A stretch of DNA of 6,817 nucleotides from assembly GCF_958350005.1 (NCBI RefSeq), contig NZ_CATWFF010000115.1:1-6817 (forward strand), read 5' to 3'. Both the position numbers and the translations under genes were made by a program. This DNA is from an uncultured Megasphaera sp. (GTDB taxonomy: Bacteria; Bacillota; Negativicutes; Veillonellales; Megasphaeraceae). The notes below the pieces were generated by a model. It was not told the DNA's origin. It worked only from the letters and a program-made list of their open reading frames with translations, and searched no databases. Below, piece after piece: positions 1 to 5,677 of this stretch. Position 1 is the first letter of the stretch, and every line of letters begins with the position of its first letter.

Positions 1-26
1 ATATGCAATGAATCATAATGTACTGC

Positions 27-33
27 GAGAGGA
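27..33 (+). promoter_or_regulatory. Ribosome-binding site that fixes the TTG start of the PP2C phosphatase
   Basis: GAGAGGA lies 9 bases before the TTG at 43. An in-frame stop (TAA, 16-18) lies just upstream. No ATG or GTG occurs in this frame between that stop and the TTG, and the first in-frame ATG falls inside the catalytic DGMGG motif. TTG at 43 is therefore the only workable start, and this purine-rich stretch is its Shine-Dalgarno site. Confidence 0.75.
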
Positions 34-42
34 CGTGAGAAT

Positions 43-750
43 TTGGGCACGTATGGTGAATCCAGAATTGGTTTAGTGCGCAAAGTCAACGAAGATTCTT
101 TTTATATTAGTTCTGACCATGACGTACTTGCCGTCGCCGACGGCATGGGCGGCTACGTAGGCGGCGAAATAGCCAGCCGGACCGCAGTAGAAGCCATTGC
201 GTATTATTTCAGAAATTTTACATTTGCTGCGCCGGTGCAGCTGGAAAAGGCGATACAGTACGCCAACTCCAGCATCCTCAGCAAAGTGCATATTGATCCG
301 TCCCTGCAGGGGATGGGAACGACTATTTCCCTGGTCACGCTGGTCAGGGGGATGGCTTTCTGGGGCCATGTAGGCGACAGCCGCATCTATGCCTGCCGCG
401 GCGATGAAATGAAGCAGATTACCGTAGACCATACGATCGTGCAGGTCCTGCTGGAAAAAGGAAAAATTACGGCCGCTGAGGTGGCAACGCACCCGCAGCG
501 TCATGTGCTGACACGCGCCGCAGGTGTTGACGAAACGCTTCTCGTCGACAGCGGCGCCTTTCCTGTGCAGAAGGGCGATCGCATTTTAATCTGTTCCGAT
601 GGATTGACGTCCTTCATTGATCCTGAGCTTCTGCGGCAGTCTGTCTGCGATTACAGCCGCAGCGAACGGGATATTGTCAATGAGCTCTTCCGCCATGTAT
701 ATGAAAATGGTGCCAAAGACAATATTACGGCAATTTTAACGACAATATAA
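43..750 (+). CDS. stp: PP2C-family (PPM) Ser/Thr protein phosphatase, partner of PrkC
   Basis: This is a soluble metal-dependent (Mn/Mg) protein phosphatase of the bacterial PrpC/Stp type. It removes phosphate from Ser/Thr residues on the neighbouring kinase and its substrates. The 235-residue length fits single-domain PrpC enzymes. The PP2C signature motifs are all present and in order: VRKVNED with Asp18, VADGMGG with Asp33, the GT pair at 92-93, GHVGDSRIY at 108-116, TVDH at 127-130, CSDGL with Asp186, and KDNIT with Asp226. These acidic residues are the expected metal ligands. There is no signal peptide or membrane segment. The start is TTG with a good ribosome-binding site. The kinase gene follows within 14-38 bases, which supports co-transcription of an antagonistic pair. 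The symbols prpC and stp are both in use for this family; the substrates here are inferred. Confidence 0.95.
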   Translation: MGTYGESRIGLVRKVNEDSFYISSDHDVLAVADGMGGYVGGEIASRTAVEAIAYYFRNFTFAAPVQLEKAIQYANSSILSKVHIDPSLQGMGTTISLVTLVRGMAFWGHVGDSRIYACRGDEMKQITVDHTIVQVLLEKGKITAAEVATHPQRHVLTRAAGVDETLLVDSGAFPVQKGDRILICSDGLTSFIDPELLRQSVCDYSRSERDIVNELFRHVYENGAKDNITAILTTI

Positions 751-772
751 TCGGGATTACTACTATGAAAGT

Positions 773-777
773 GGTGG
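773..777 (+). promoter_or_regulatory. Possible ribosome-binding site for the inner start of prkC
   Basis: GGTGG resembles a Shine-Dalgarno core with one mismatch and lies 11 bases before the ATG at 789. The alternative ATG at 765 has only a weak GGGA (753-756) ahead of it. The spacing for 789 is long, so this site supports the inner start without proving it. Confidence 0.4.
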
Positions 778-788
778 AAAATCTAAAA

Positions 789-2723
789 ATGATTGGTCAT
801 ATCTTAGATAACAGATATAAGATATTGGAAAAAGTTGGCGAAGGCGGCATGGCCAGCGTATATAAGGCGCAGGATATCCTGCTGGACCGCATTGTAGCAG
901 TAAAAATACTTCATGCCAAATACGGCGGCGATCATGATTTCGTCGTTCGGTTTCGTCAGGAAGCTCAGGCTGCAGCCAAGTTATCGCACCCCAATATTGT
1001 AAATATATACGACGTCGGCTTTGATGAGAATGTGCATTATATCGTCATGGAATATGTCCGCGGCGAAACGCTGAAGGAATACATCGAAAAGCACGGACAT
1101 CTTCCTATCAACACGTCTATTCAGATTACCTTTGACATTGGCGAAGCCCTGGAAAATGCCCATAAAAACGGCATCGTCCACTGCGATATTAAGCCCCATA
1201 ATATTCTCGTCACCGAAACGGGACGGATTAAAGTCGCCGATTTCGGCATTGCCAGGGCCATTAATTCCGGCCTCAGCGACACCAATGACCATGCCGTCAT
1301 GGGGTCTGTTCATTATTTTTCGCCGGAACAGGCCAGCGGCGGTCCTATTGACGAACGGACGGATATTTATTCCCTCGGCGTCGTCATGTATGAAATGATG
1401 ACCGGCGTCGTTCCCTTTGAAGGCGATACGGCTATCAGCGTGGCCCTGCAGCACGTGCAGGATGATATACCTCTGCCGACAAAGTACAACCGCCGTATTC
1501 CGCGGCTCGTCGAACAGTGCATCCTGAAAGCCATGGCGAAAAATCCGGATGACCGGTTTCAGTCTATTGCCGAAATGATGTCGGAACTGCGCCTGTCCCA
1601 GGGCTTCGTCAATACGAACAAGGGAGCCATGCCGATTATTAAAAATAATTTCGGCACGACCAAGCTGCCGCCTGTACAGGATACGAAACCGCATGAAGCC
1701 AAAAAGAGCCGCATTGGAAAACTGCTGGACTCCATCAGCAGTCATTCTCAGAAGTCCATTCTTATTGCCATGTTTGGCGTGTTTATGGCTGCCTTTGCGT
1801 GGGCCTTTTTCTCCTTCGGCAATTTCTGGAGTACAGAAAACATTACCGTCCCCGATGTAACGGGCAAGCAGGTGGAAATTGCCAGGGAAATTCTGACAGA
1901 CAAGCACCTGGCCGTATCGGTCAAAGAGGTGGAAAGCAGTGACGTGCCTGTCGGGGAGGTCATGGCGCAGACACCTGGCGGCGGTGCCGTCGTGAAGGAG
2001 AACCGGACTATTTATCTGACTGTCAGCAAGGGCAATCAGGGCGAAGAAGTCCTCGTTCCGGATCTGCGGGACCTGACGCTGGATGAAGCGAAGAAGAAGC
2101 TCAAGGAAATAGGGCTGAAAATCGGCTCCGTCCATTATGCGGAAAGCAGCGAATATGAAGAAGGCAAGATTATACGGCAAAGCCCGGCTTCGCCGCACAA
2201 GGTTAAGAAGGGAACGGCTGTCGATGTCACCGTATGCCGTAAATCGTCGGCTGCTGCCAAGGAAGAAGTACAGCGGGAAGCACCGAATACCAGCGGCATG
2301 ACACTGGATGCAGCTGTGAAGGCTCTGGAAAGTGCCGGTTATTCTGTAGGCAATGTAACCAATCTGGATGCCTCCAAGGACAACAGCCAGGCCAAGGTAA
2401 CGGGACAGAACATCCGCGACGGCAACGTAGCTGATCTTACTGTCGAATACGGCGCTGCAGCAGCCGGTTCCGCCGGCGACGGCAGTGCCAACAATCAGGA
2501 ACCGGCCGGTACGCCGCACTACGGTACGGTCAATATCAGCGTTCCTTCCGGCGCGTCAAGCCAGCACGTGCAGATCGTCGTCAGCGATGACAACGGCACC
2601 CGTGTCGTATACGACAAAAATCAGTCCGGCGGCGACAGCATTACCAAGAATGTCAACGGCATTGGCCGGACGCGGGTAAAAGTATATATCAATAATTCAC
2701 TGGTTCAGGACCAGTATCTGTAA
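789..2723 (+). CDS. prkC: Membrane-anchored Hanks-type Ser/Thr kinase with PASTA repeats (PrkC/StkP family)
   Basis: This eukaryotic-like kinase is thought to sense muropeptides or lipid II outside the cell and phosphorylate proteins inside. Numbering is from the ATG at 789 (644 aa). The kinase domain spans about 10-270, with glycine loop GEGGMASVY (17-25), VAVK Lys39, Glu58, catalytic HCDIKPHN (131-138, Asp133), DFG (151-153), GSVHYFSPEQ (172-181), Asp192 and Arg256. A juxtamembrane linker leads to one transmembrane helix at about 323-342. Outside are two clear PASTA repeats (about 352-415 and 421-484), a divergent third (497-555), an Ala/Gly/Ser-rich linker, and a beta-rich C-terminal domain (577-644). 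I prefer 789 over the in-frame ATG at 765 because family members start only a few residues before the RY of the first strand (here MIGHILDNRY). The catalytic loop reads HCD rather than HRD, and the activation loop is poor in Thr. The upstream phosphatase is the likely antagonist. Confidence 0.95.
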   Translation: MIGHILDNRYKILEKVGEGGMASVYKAQDILLDRIVAVKILHAKYGGDHDFVVRFRQEAQAAAKLSHPNIVNIYDVGFDENVHYIVMEYVRGETLKEYIEKHGHLPINTSIQITFDIGEALENAHKNGIVHCDIKPHNILVTETGRIKVADFGIARAINSGLSDTNDHAVMGSVHYFSPEQASGGPIDERTDIYSLGVVMYEMMTGVVPFEGDTAISVALQHVQDDIPLPTKYNRRIPRLVEQCILKAMAKNPDDRFQSIAEMMSELRLSQGFVNTNKGAMPIIKNNFGTTKLPPVQDTKPHEAKKSRIGKLLDSISSHSQKSILIAMFGVFMAAFAWAFFSFGNFWSTENITVPDVTGKQVEIAREILTDKHLAVSVKEVESSDVPVGEVMAQTPGGGAVVKENRTIYLTVSKGNQGEEVLVPDLRDLTLDEAKKKLKEIGLKIGSVHYAESSEYEEGKIIRQSPASPHKVKKGTAVDVTVCRKSSAAAKEEVQREAPNTSGMTLDAAVKALESAGYSVGNVTNLDASKDNSQAKVTGQNIRDGNVADLTVEYGAAAAGSAGDGSANNQEPAGTPHYGTVNISVPSGASSQHVQIVVSDDNGTRVVYDKNQSGGDSITKNVNGIGRTRVKVYINNSLVQDQYL

Positions 2724-2735
2724 CGCAGGAGACAT

Positions 2736-3602
2736 ATGACAACAGGTCGGGTAATTAAAAATTATAATGGATTTTACTATGTAGATGTTGGGGAACCACA
2801 GCTTGTGGAATGCCGCCGCCGCGGCAAGATAAAGGAAAAAATCCTTGTCGGCGACGAGCTGGAGATTCAGCTTCTGGGTGATGACAAAGGCGTCATTGAG
2901 CAGGTCCTGCCGCGGCGCACCATGCTCCGGCGGCCGGCTATTGCCAATATTGATCAGCTCTTTGTCATCATGGCCGCCCAGTCGCCGGATCCCAGCCAGT
3001 TCCTCATGGACAAGATGCTCATGACCTGTGAATACGGCGGCATTCATCCGTCGCTGTGCATCAATAAGTGCGATCTAAACCGGCCGCGGGCAGAGGAGCT
3101 GAAGGCCTTTTATGAAACCTGCGGCTATGCGGTCTATCTCGTATCGGCCAGGGAGAACTGCGGCATCGATACCCTTCGCGCTCTGCTTCCAGGCAAGGTG
3201 ACTGCCTTTGCCGGACCGTCAGGCGTAGGGAAATCGAGCCTTCTTTCGCAGCTCCTTCACCGCGACGACCTGTCTGTCGGCGCCGTGTCGGCCAAGATCC
3301 GGCGGGGCCGCCATACGACGCGCCATTCGGAAATCATGAAAGTCGAGGACCATACGTATGTCGTGGATACGCCAGGGTTCAGCGCCCTGGACTTCGATCA
3401 TCTGGAAGCACGGGATATTCTGGCACTGCTGCCGGATATGGCTCCCTATGGGGGACGCTGCCGCTTTTCGTCGTGCCTGCACCGCACCGAGCCGGGATGC
3501 CTGGTCAAAGAGGCCGTGCAGGAAGGCAAGATTCAGCCGGAACGATATGAAACGTACTGCAAAATAGTAGATTCTATACAGGAAAGGAAACGATACGTAT
3601 GA
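2736..3602 (+). CDS. rsgA: Small ribosomal subunit biogenesis GTPase RsgA (YjeQ/YloQ/CpgA)
   Basis: This is a circularly permuted GTPase that acts late in 30S subunit maturation. The 288 residues fit the family. An N-terminal OB-fold (about 1-65) precedes the GTPase domain, whose motifs appear in the permuted order: G4 NKCD (110-113), G5 SAR (137-139), G1 P-loop GPSGVGKSS (160-168), G2 GRHTT (191-195), then G3 DTPG (211-214). The C-terminal zinc-binding segment has Cys242, Cys247, His249 and Cys255. AGGAG at 2727-2731 sits only 4 bases before the ATG, which is a tight spacing, but no better start exists. The gene begins 12 bases after prkC and its last 4 bases overlap rpe as ATGA, so it is in the same operon. 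In B. subtilis the orthologue CpgA is phosphorylated by PrkC; that link is known from the family and is not visible in this sequence. Confidence 0.97.
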   Translation: MTTGRVIKNYNGFYYVDVGEPQLVECRRRGKIKEKILVGDELEIQLLGDDKGVIEQVLPRRTMLRRPAIANIDQLFVIMAAQSPDPSQFLMDKMLMTCEYGGIHPSLCINKCDLNRPRAEELKAFYETCGYAVYLVSARENCGIDTLRALLPGKVTAFAGPSGVGKSSLLSQLLHRDDLSVGAVSAKIRRGRHTTRHSEIMKVEDHTYVVDTPGFSALDFDHLEARDILALLPDMAPYGGRCRFSSCLHRTEPGCLVKEAVQEGKIQPERYETYCKIVDSIQERKRYV

Positions 3603-4243
3603 GCATGATTGGACCGTCGATTTTATCGGCAGATTTTTCACGGTTAGCAGAAGAAATACAGGATGTTACGCAAAAGGGAGCAGACTATATCCATCTGGAT
3701 CTGATGGACGGTCATTTCGTGCCGAATCTGACCTTTGGCGTACCTGTCATTGCGGCGCTGCGCAAAACGACAGCCCTTCCTTTTGATGCCCATCTTATGG
3801 TGGAACATCCGGAAACGTACATCGACGGCCTGGCCAAAGCCGGCGTCCAGTATGTCACGGTGCATCAGGAAGCCTGCGTCCATCTGGACCGGGTGCTGCA
3901 GCAAATCCGGGAAGCCGGCATGAAAGGCGGCGTGGCTCTGAATCCAGCTACGCCCGTGTCGACCTTGTCCTGCGTAGCCGGTCAGCTGGACATGATCCTC
4001 ATTATGAGCGTCAATCCCGGTTTTGGAGGGCAGAAGTTTATTCCCTATGCGCTGCAGAAAATTGCCGATGCTAAAGAGCTCCTGCAGCAGGCCGGCAATA
4101 CGGAAGCGGTCATCGAAGTAGACGGCGGCGTCAATGCCAGGACTGCAGACGCTGTGAAAAAAGCAGGCGCCACATGGCTCGTTGCCGGCAGTGCCGTATT
4201 CGGCGCAGCAGACCGGCAGGCAGCGATTGCGGCCTTAAAGTAA
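3599..4243 (+). CDS. rpe: Ribulose-phosphate 3-epimerase
   Basis: This cytosolic TIM-barrel enzyme interconverts D-ribulose 5-phosphate and D-xylulose 5-phosphate in the pentose phosphate pathway. The 214 residues match the usual length of 210-230. Recognisable elements are PSILSADF near the N terminus (Ser8), the metal and acid/base residues His32 and Asp34 in HLDLMDG, FVPN (40-43), His65 in DAHLMV, VNPGFGGQKF (138-147), Asp175 in VDGGVN (174-179) and the phosphate-binding GSAVFG (197-202). The ATG overlaps the rsgA stop as ATGA, and AAAGGA at 3583-3588 lies inside rsgA 10 bases upstream, so translation is probably coupled. Its substrate, ribulose 5-phosphate, is also the precursor of the four-carbon unit of riboflavin. 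That could explain its position beside the rib genes, but rsgA-rpe adjacency is common in Bacillota without rib genes nearby. Confidence 0.97.
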   Translation: MSMIGPSILSADFSRLAEEIQDVTQKGADYIHLDLMDGHFVPNLTFGVPVIAALRKTTALPFDAHLMVEHPETYIDGLAKAGVQYVTVHQEACVHLDRVLQQIREAGMKGGVALNPATPVSTLSCVAGQLDMILIMSVNPGFGGQKFIPYALQKIADAKELLQQAGNTEAVIEVDGGVNARTADAVKKAGATWLVAGSAVFGAADRQAAIAALK

Positions 4244-4246
4244 GGC

Positions 4247-4275
4247 TTGTAATTATTCCTTTCCTGTGATAAAAT
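4247..4275 (+). promoter_or_regulatory. Sigma-A-type promoter with extended -10 for the rib operon
   Basis: TTGTAA (4247-4252) as the -35 and TAAAAT (4270-4275) as the -10 are separated by exactly 17 bases. TG sits one base upstream of the -10 (4267-4268), giving an extended -10 element. The predicted start of transcription is near 4282, about 20 bases before the first paired base of the riboswitch. The promoter begins only 4 bases after the rpe stop. I saw no terminator between rpe and this promoter, so read-through from upstream genes would also enter the riboswitch. Confidence 0.7.
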
Positions 4276-4319
4276 CATACGTGGAAATACTGTAAATCAT
4301 AGTCTTTGGGGCAAGGTGA

Positions 4320-4335
4320 GAAAGCGTGAGCTTTC
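4320..4335 (+). other. GNRA-capped hairpin inserted in the P2 loop of the FMN aptamer
   Basis: GAAAGC (4320-4325) pairs perfectly with GCTTTC (4330-4335) around the tetraloop GTGA (GUGA in RNA, a GNRA loop). It splits the usual L2 sequence UGA-AAUU exactly in two: UGA is at 4317-4319 and AAUU at 4336-4339. The rest of the aptamer core is unaffected. Confidence 0.8.
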
Positions 4336-4362
4336 AATTCCTGACCGGCGGTAACAGTCCGC

Positions 4363-4369
4363 TAGCCTT
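4363..4369 (+). promoter_or_regulatory. Candidate antiterminator strand within the aptamer
   Basis: TAGCCTT here is identical to 4487-4493 in the terminator's 3' arm. It is therefore fully complementary to AAGGCTA (4468-4474) in the terminator's 5' arm. It overlaps the 5' side of P4, so pairing with the terminator arm and folding of the aptamer would exclude each other. The role as antiterminator is inferred from this complementarity. Confidence 0.45.
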
Positions 4370-4466
4370 GCAGCTGCAAGGTTGAACCGATGCAATTTCG
4401 GTACCGACAGTACAGTCTGGATGGGAAAAGACGGACGATGCGCTGTTATTGTGTTTGCGTGCGTGT

Positions 4467-4502
4467 AAAGGCTATGGAATGTGCCATAGCCTTTTTATTT
4501 TT
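4467..4502 (+). terminator. Intrinsic terminator, expression platform of the FMN riboswitch
   Basis: AAAGGCTATGG (4467-4477) pairs without mismatch with CCATAGCCTTT (4484-4494) around a 6-base loop, and is followed by a T-rich run to 4502. It lies 35 bases after the aptamer and 20 bases before the ribD ribosome-binding site. This is the classic place for FMN-dependent attenuation. It should also stop read-through transcripts from the rpe side when FMN is high. Confidence 0.93.
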
Positions 4503-4522
4503 GCAGTACTACATCTGTCTGG

Positions 4523-4530
4523 AAAGGAAG
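4523..4530 (+). promoter_or_regulatory. Ribosome-binding site for the GTG start of ribD
   Basis: AAAGGAAG ends 7 bases before the GTG at 4538. The next in-frame ATG (4556) has no comparable site and would remove six residues (MEPIEY) that match the usual RibD N terminus. The GTG is therefore the start. Confidence 0.8.
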
Positions 4531-4537
4531 TAATAGG

Positions 4538-5677
4538 GTGGAACCGATAGAGTATATGAAAAAGGCCCTGGAGCTGGCAAAGCTGGCATTAGGATATACG
4601 TCGCCCAATCCTGCCGTAGGCTGTGTCATTGTCAAAGACGGAGAGATTGTCGGCCAGGGGTATCACCAGAAAGCCGGGACGCCTCATGCTGAAGTCTGGG
4701 CACTGCGGGAAGCAGGCGACCGGGCCAAAGGCGCCACGGTCTACGTGACGCTGGAGCCGTGCGCCCATTATGGCCGGACCCCGCCGTGTGCGCGGACCCT
4801 CGTGGAAAAGGGCGTAGGCAAAGTGGTCATGGCCATGCTGGACCCGAATCCGCTCGTAGCCGGCAAGGGCGCCGCCATTCTCCGCCAGGCCGGGATTCCC
4901 GTGGAAATTGGCCTGCTTTCCAAAGAAGCGGCTCAGCTGAATGAAGTATTTATCAAGAACATGATGGTCCACAAGCCCTTTATTGCGGTCAAGCTGGCCC
5001 AGAGCCTGGACGGGCGGATTGCATCCCGCACGGGCCATTCCCAGTGGATTACCAATGAATGGGCCCGGCGCCGCGGCCATTATCTGCGGTCCATTTATGA
5101 CGGCATTCTGGTCGGCATTCAGACCGTTCTCACAGATAACCCGCTGCTGACCTGCCGGATTGAACGGGAGGCGCACGCAGAGCCCCATCAGCCGACGCGG
5201 ATCGTCCTCGATTCGCAGGGGCGCATTCCCCTTCATGCCCTGGTGCTGACCGATAAGACGGCGCCGACTATCGTCGTCACAACGTCTCTGTGCTCCGTAG
5301 AGAAGATGCGGACCCTCAAGTCCATGGGCGTCACCGTCATTCTGGCTCCCCTGGACCCGCAGACGCGGCATGTCGATTTGCCGGCAGCCCTGGAACTGCT
5401 GGGACAGCAGGGAATACAGAGTATTCTCGTCGAAGGCGGCGGAACTGTACAGGGAAGTTTCTTTGACCAGAAGCTGGTAGATAAAATCTACGCATTTATA
5501 GGCAGCAAAGTTCTCGGCGGGACCGGTGCCCTGCCTTCGGTCGGCGGCCTGGGCGTCGATATGCTGGATGAATGCATGCCGCTGGTATACGATTCGGTCG
5601 TACTGCAGGATAATAATATCCTCATTACGGCATATAATGAAAACAGGGAGGGTGCTTATGTTCACTGGAATCATTGA
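4538..5677 (+). CDS. ribD: Bifunctional riboflavin biosynthesis protein RibD (pyrimidine deaminase / reductase)
   Basis: This enzyme performs two consecutive steps after GTP cyclohydrolase II: deamination of the diaminopyrimidine phosphate, then NADPH-dependent reduction of the ribosyl side chain to ribityl. The 379 residues fit the family (about 360-380). The N-terminal deaminase domain (1-145) has the zinc ligands His50, Cys75 and Cys84 in HAEV (50-53) and PCAHYGRTPPC (74-84), with Glu52 as the proton shuttle. The reductase domain (about 147-365) begins KPFIAVKLAQSLDGRIA and contains ILVGIQTVLTDNPLL (190-204) and the glycine-rich VEGGGTVQGSFF (298-309). It is the first gene after the FMN riboswitch and terminator, so it is expected to be expressed when FMN is low. 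Its 3' end overlaps ribE by 20 bases. Confidence 0.97.
   Translation: MEPIEYMKKALELAKLALGYTSPNPAVGCVIVKDGEIVGQGYHQKAGTPHAEVWALREAGDRAKGATVYVTLEPCAHYGRTPPCARTLVEKGVGKVVMAMLDPNPLVAGKGAAILRQAGIPVEIGLLSKEAAQLNEVFIKNMMVHKPFIAVKLAQSLDGRIASRTGHSQWITNEWARRRGHYLRSIYDGILVGIQTVLTDNPLLTCRIEREAHAEPHQPTRIVLDSQGRIPLHALVLTDKTAPTIVVTTSLCSVEKMRTLKSMGVTVILAPLDPQTRHVDLPAALELLGQQGIQSILVEGGGTVQGSFFDQKLVDKIYAFIGSKVLGGTGALPSVGGLGVDMLDECMPLVYDSVVLQDNNILITAYNENREGAYVHWNH
5645..5651 (+). promoter_or_regulatory. Ribosome-binding site of ribE inside the end of ribD
   Basis: AGGGAGG is a near-perfect Shine-Dalgarno sequence 6 bases before the ATG at 5658. It fixes the ribE start there. The reading frame stays open upstream to 5526, but the product from 5658 begins MFTGIIEE, the invariant riboflavin synthase N terminus. 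Confidence 0.9.

Larger units (their letters stand above)
4302..4432 (+). ncRNA. FMN riboswitch aptamer (RFN element)
   Basis: The conserved RFN core is readable throughout. P1 is GTCTTT (4302-4307) with AAAGAC (4427-4432). It is followed by TGGGGCAAGGTGA, then AATTCCTGACCGGCGGT (4336-4352) and P3 GCGG/CCGC (4348-4351 with 4359-4362). P4 is the self-complementary CCTTGCAGCTGCAAGG (4366-4381), P5 is ACCGA/TCGGT (4386-4390 with 4398-4402), and the 3' core is ACCGAC...AGTCTGGATGGG. FMN binding to this RNA class is well established and represses riboflavin genes. The position between a promoter and an intrinsic terminator, ahead of ribD, points to control of transcription. The unusual part is a 16-base hairpin inserted into the P2 loop (4320-4335). 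Confidence 0.97.

Noticed and set aside
1..42. Possible tail of an upstream gene
   Set aside because: Stops occur at 9-11 and 16-18 in two frames, but the few preceding residues (MQ or ICNES) are too short to identify. rlmN is often upstream of stp in Bacillota, but nothing here proves it.
1841..2450. Tandem repeat structure in the 3' half of prkC
   Set aside because: The repetition is at protein level (PASTA domains). I saw no DNA-level tandem repeat.
981..2519. 512-residue open frame on the - strand across prkC
   Set aside because: It lies entirely antisense to a clear kinase gene, has no family motifs or good ribosome-binding site, and is explained by the codon pattern of the real gene.
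4366..4381. Perfect 16-base palindrome CCTTGCAGCTGCAAGG as a protein operator
   Set aside because: It coincides with the P4 stem of the FMN aptamer, which explains the symmetry as RNA pairing.
5526..5657. Longer N-terminal extension of ribE
   Set aside because: The extension reads ribD coding sequence in another frame. The product from 5658 starts with the invariant MFTGIIEE and has a strong ribosome-binding site.
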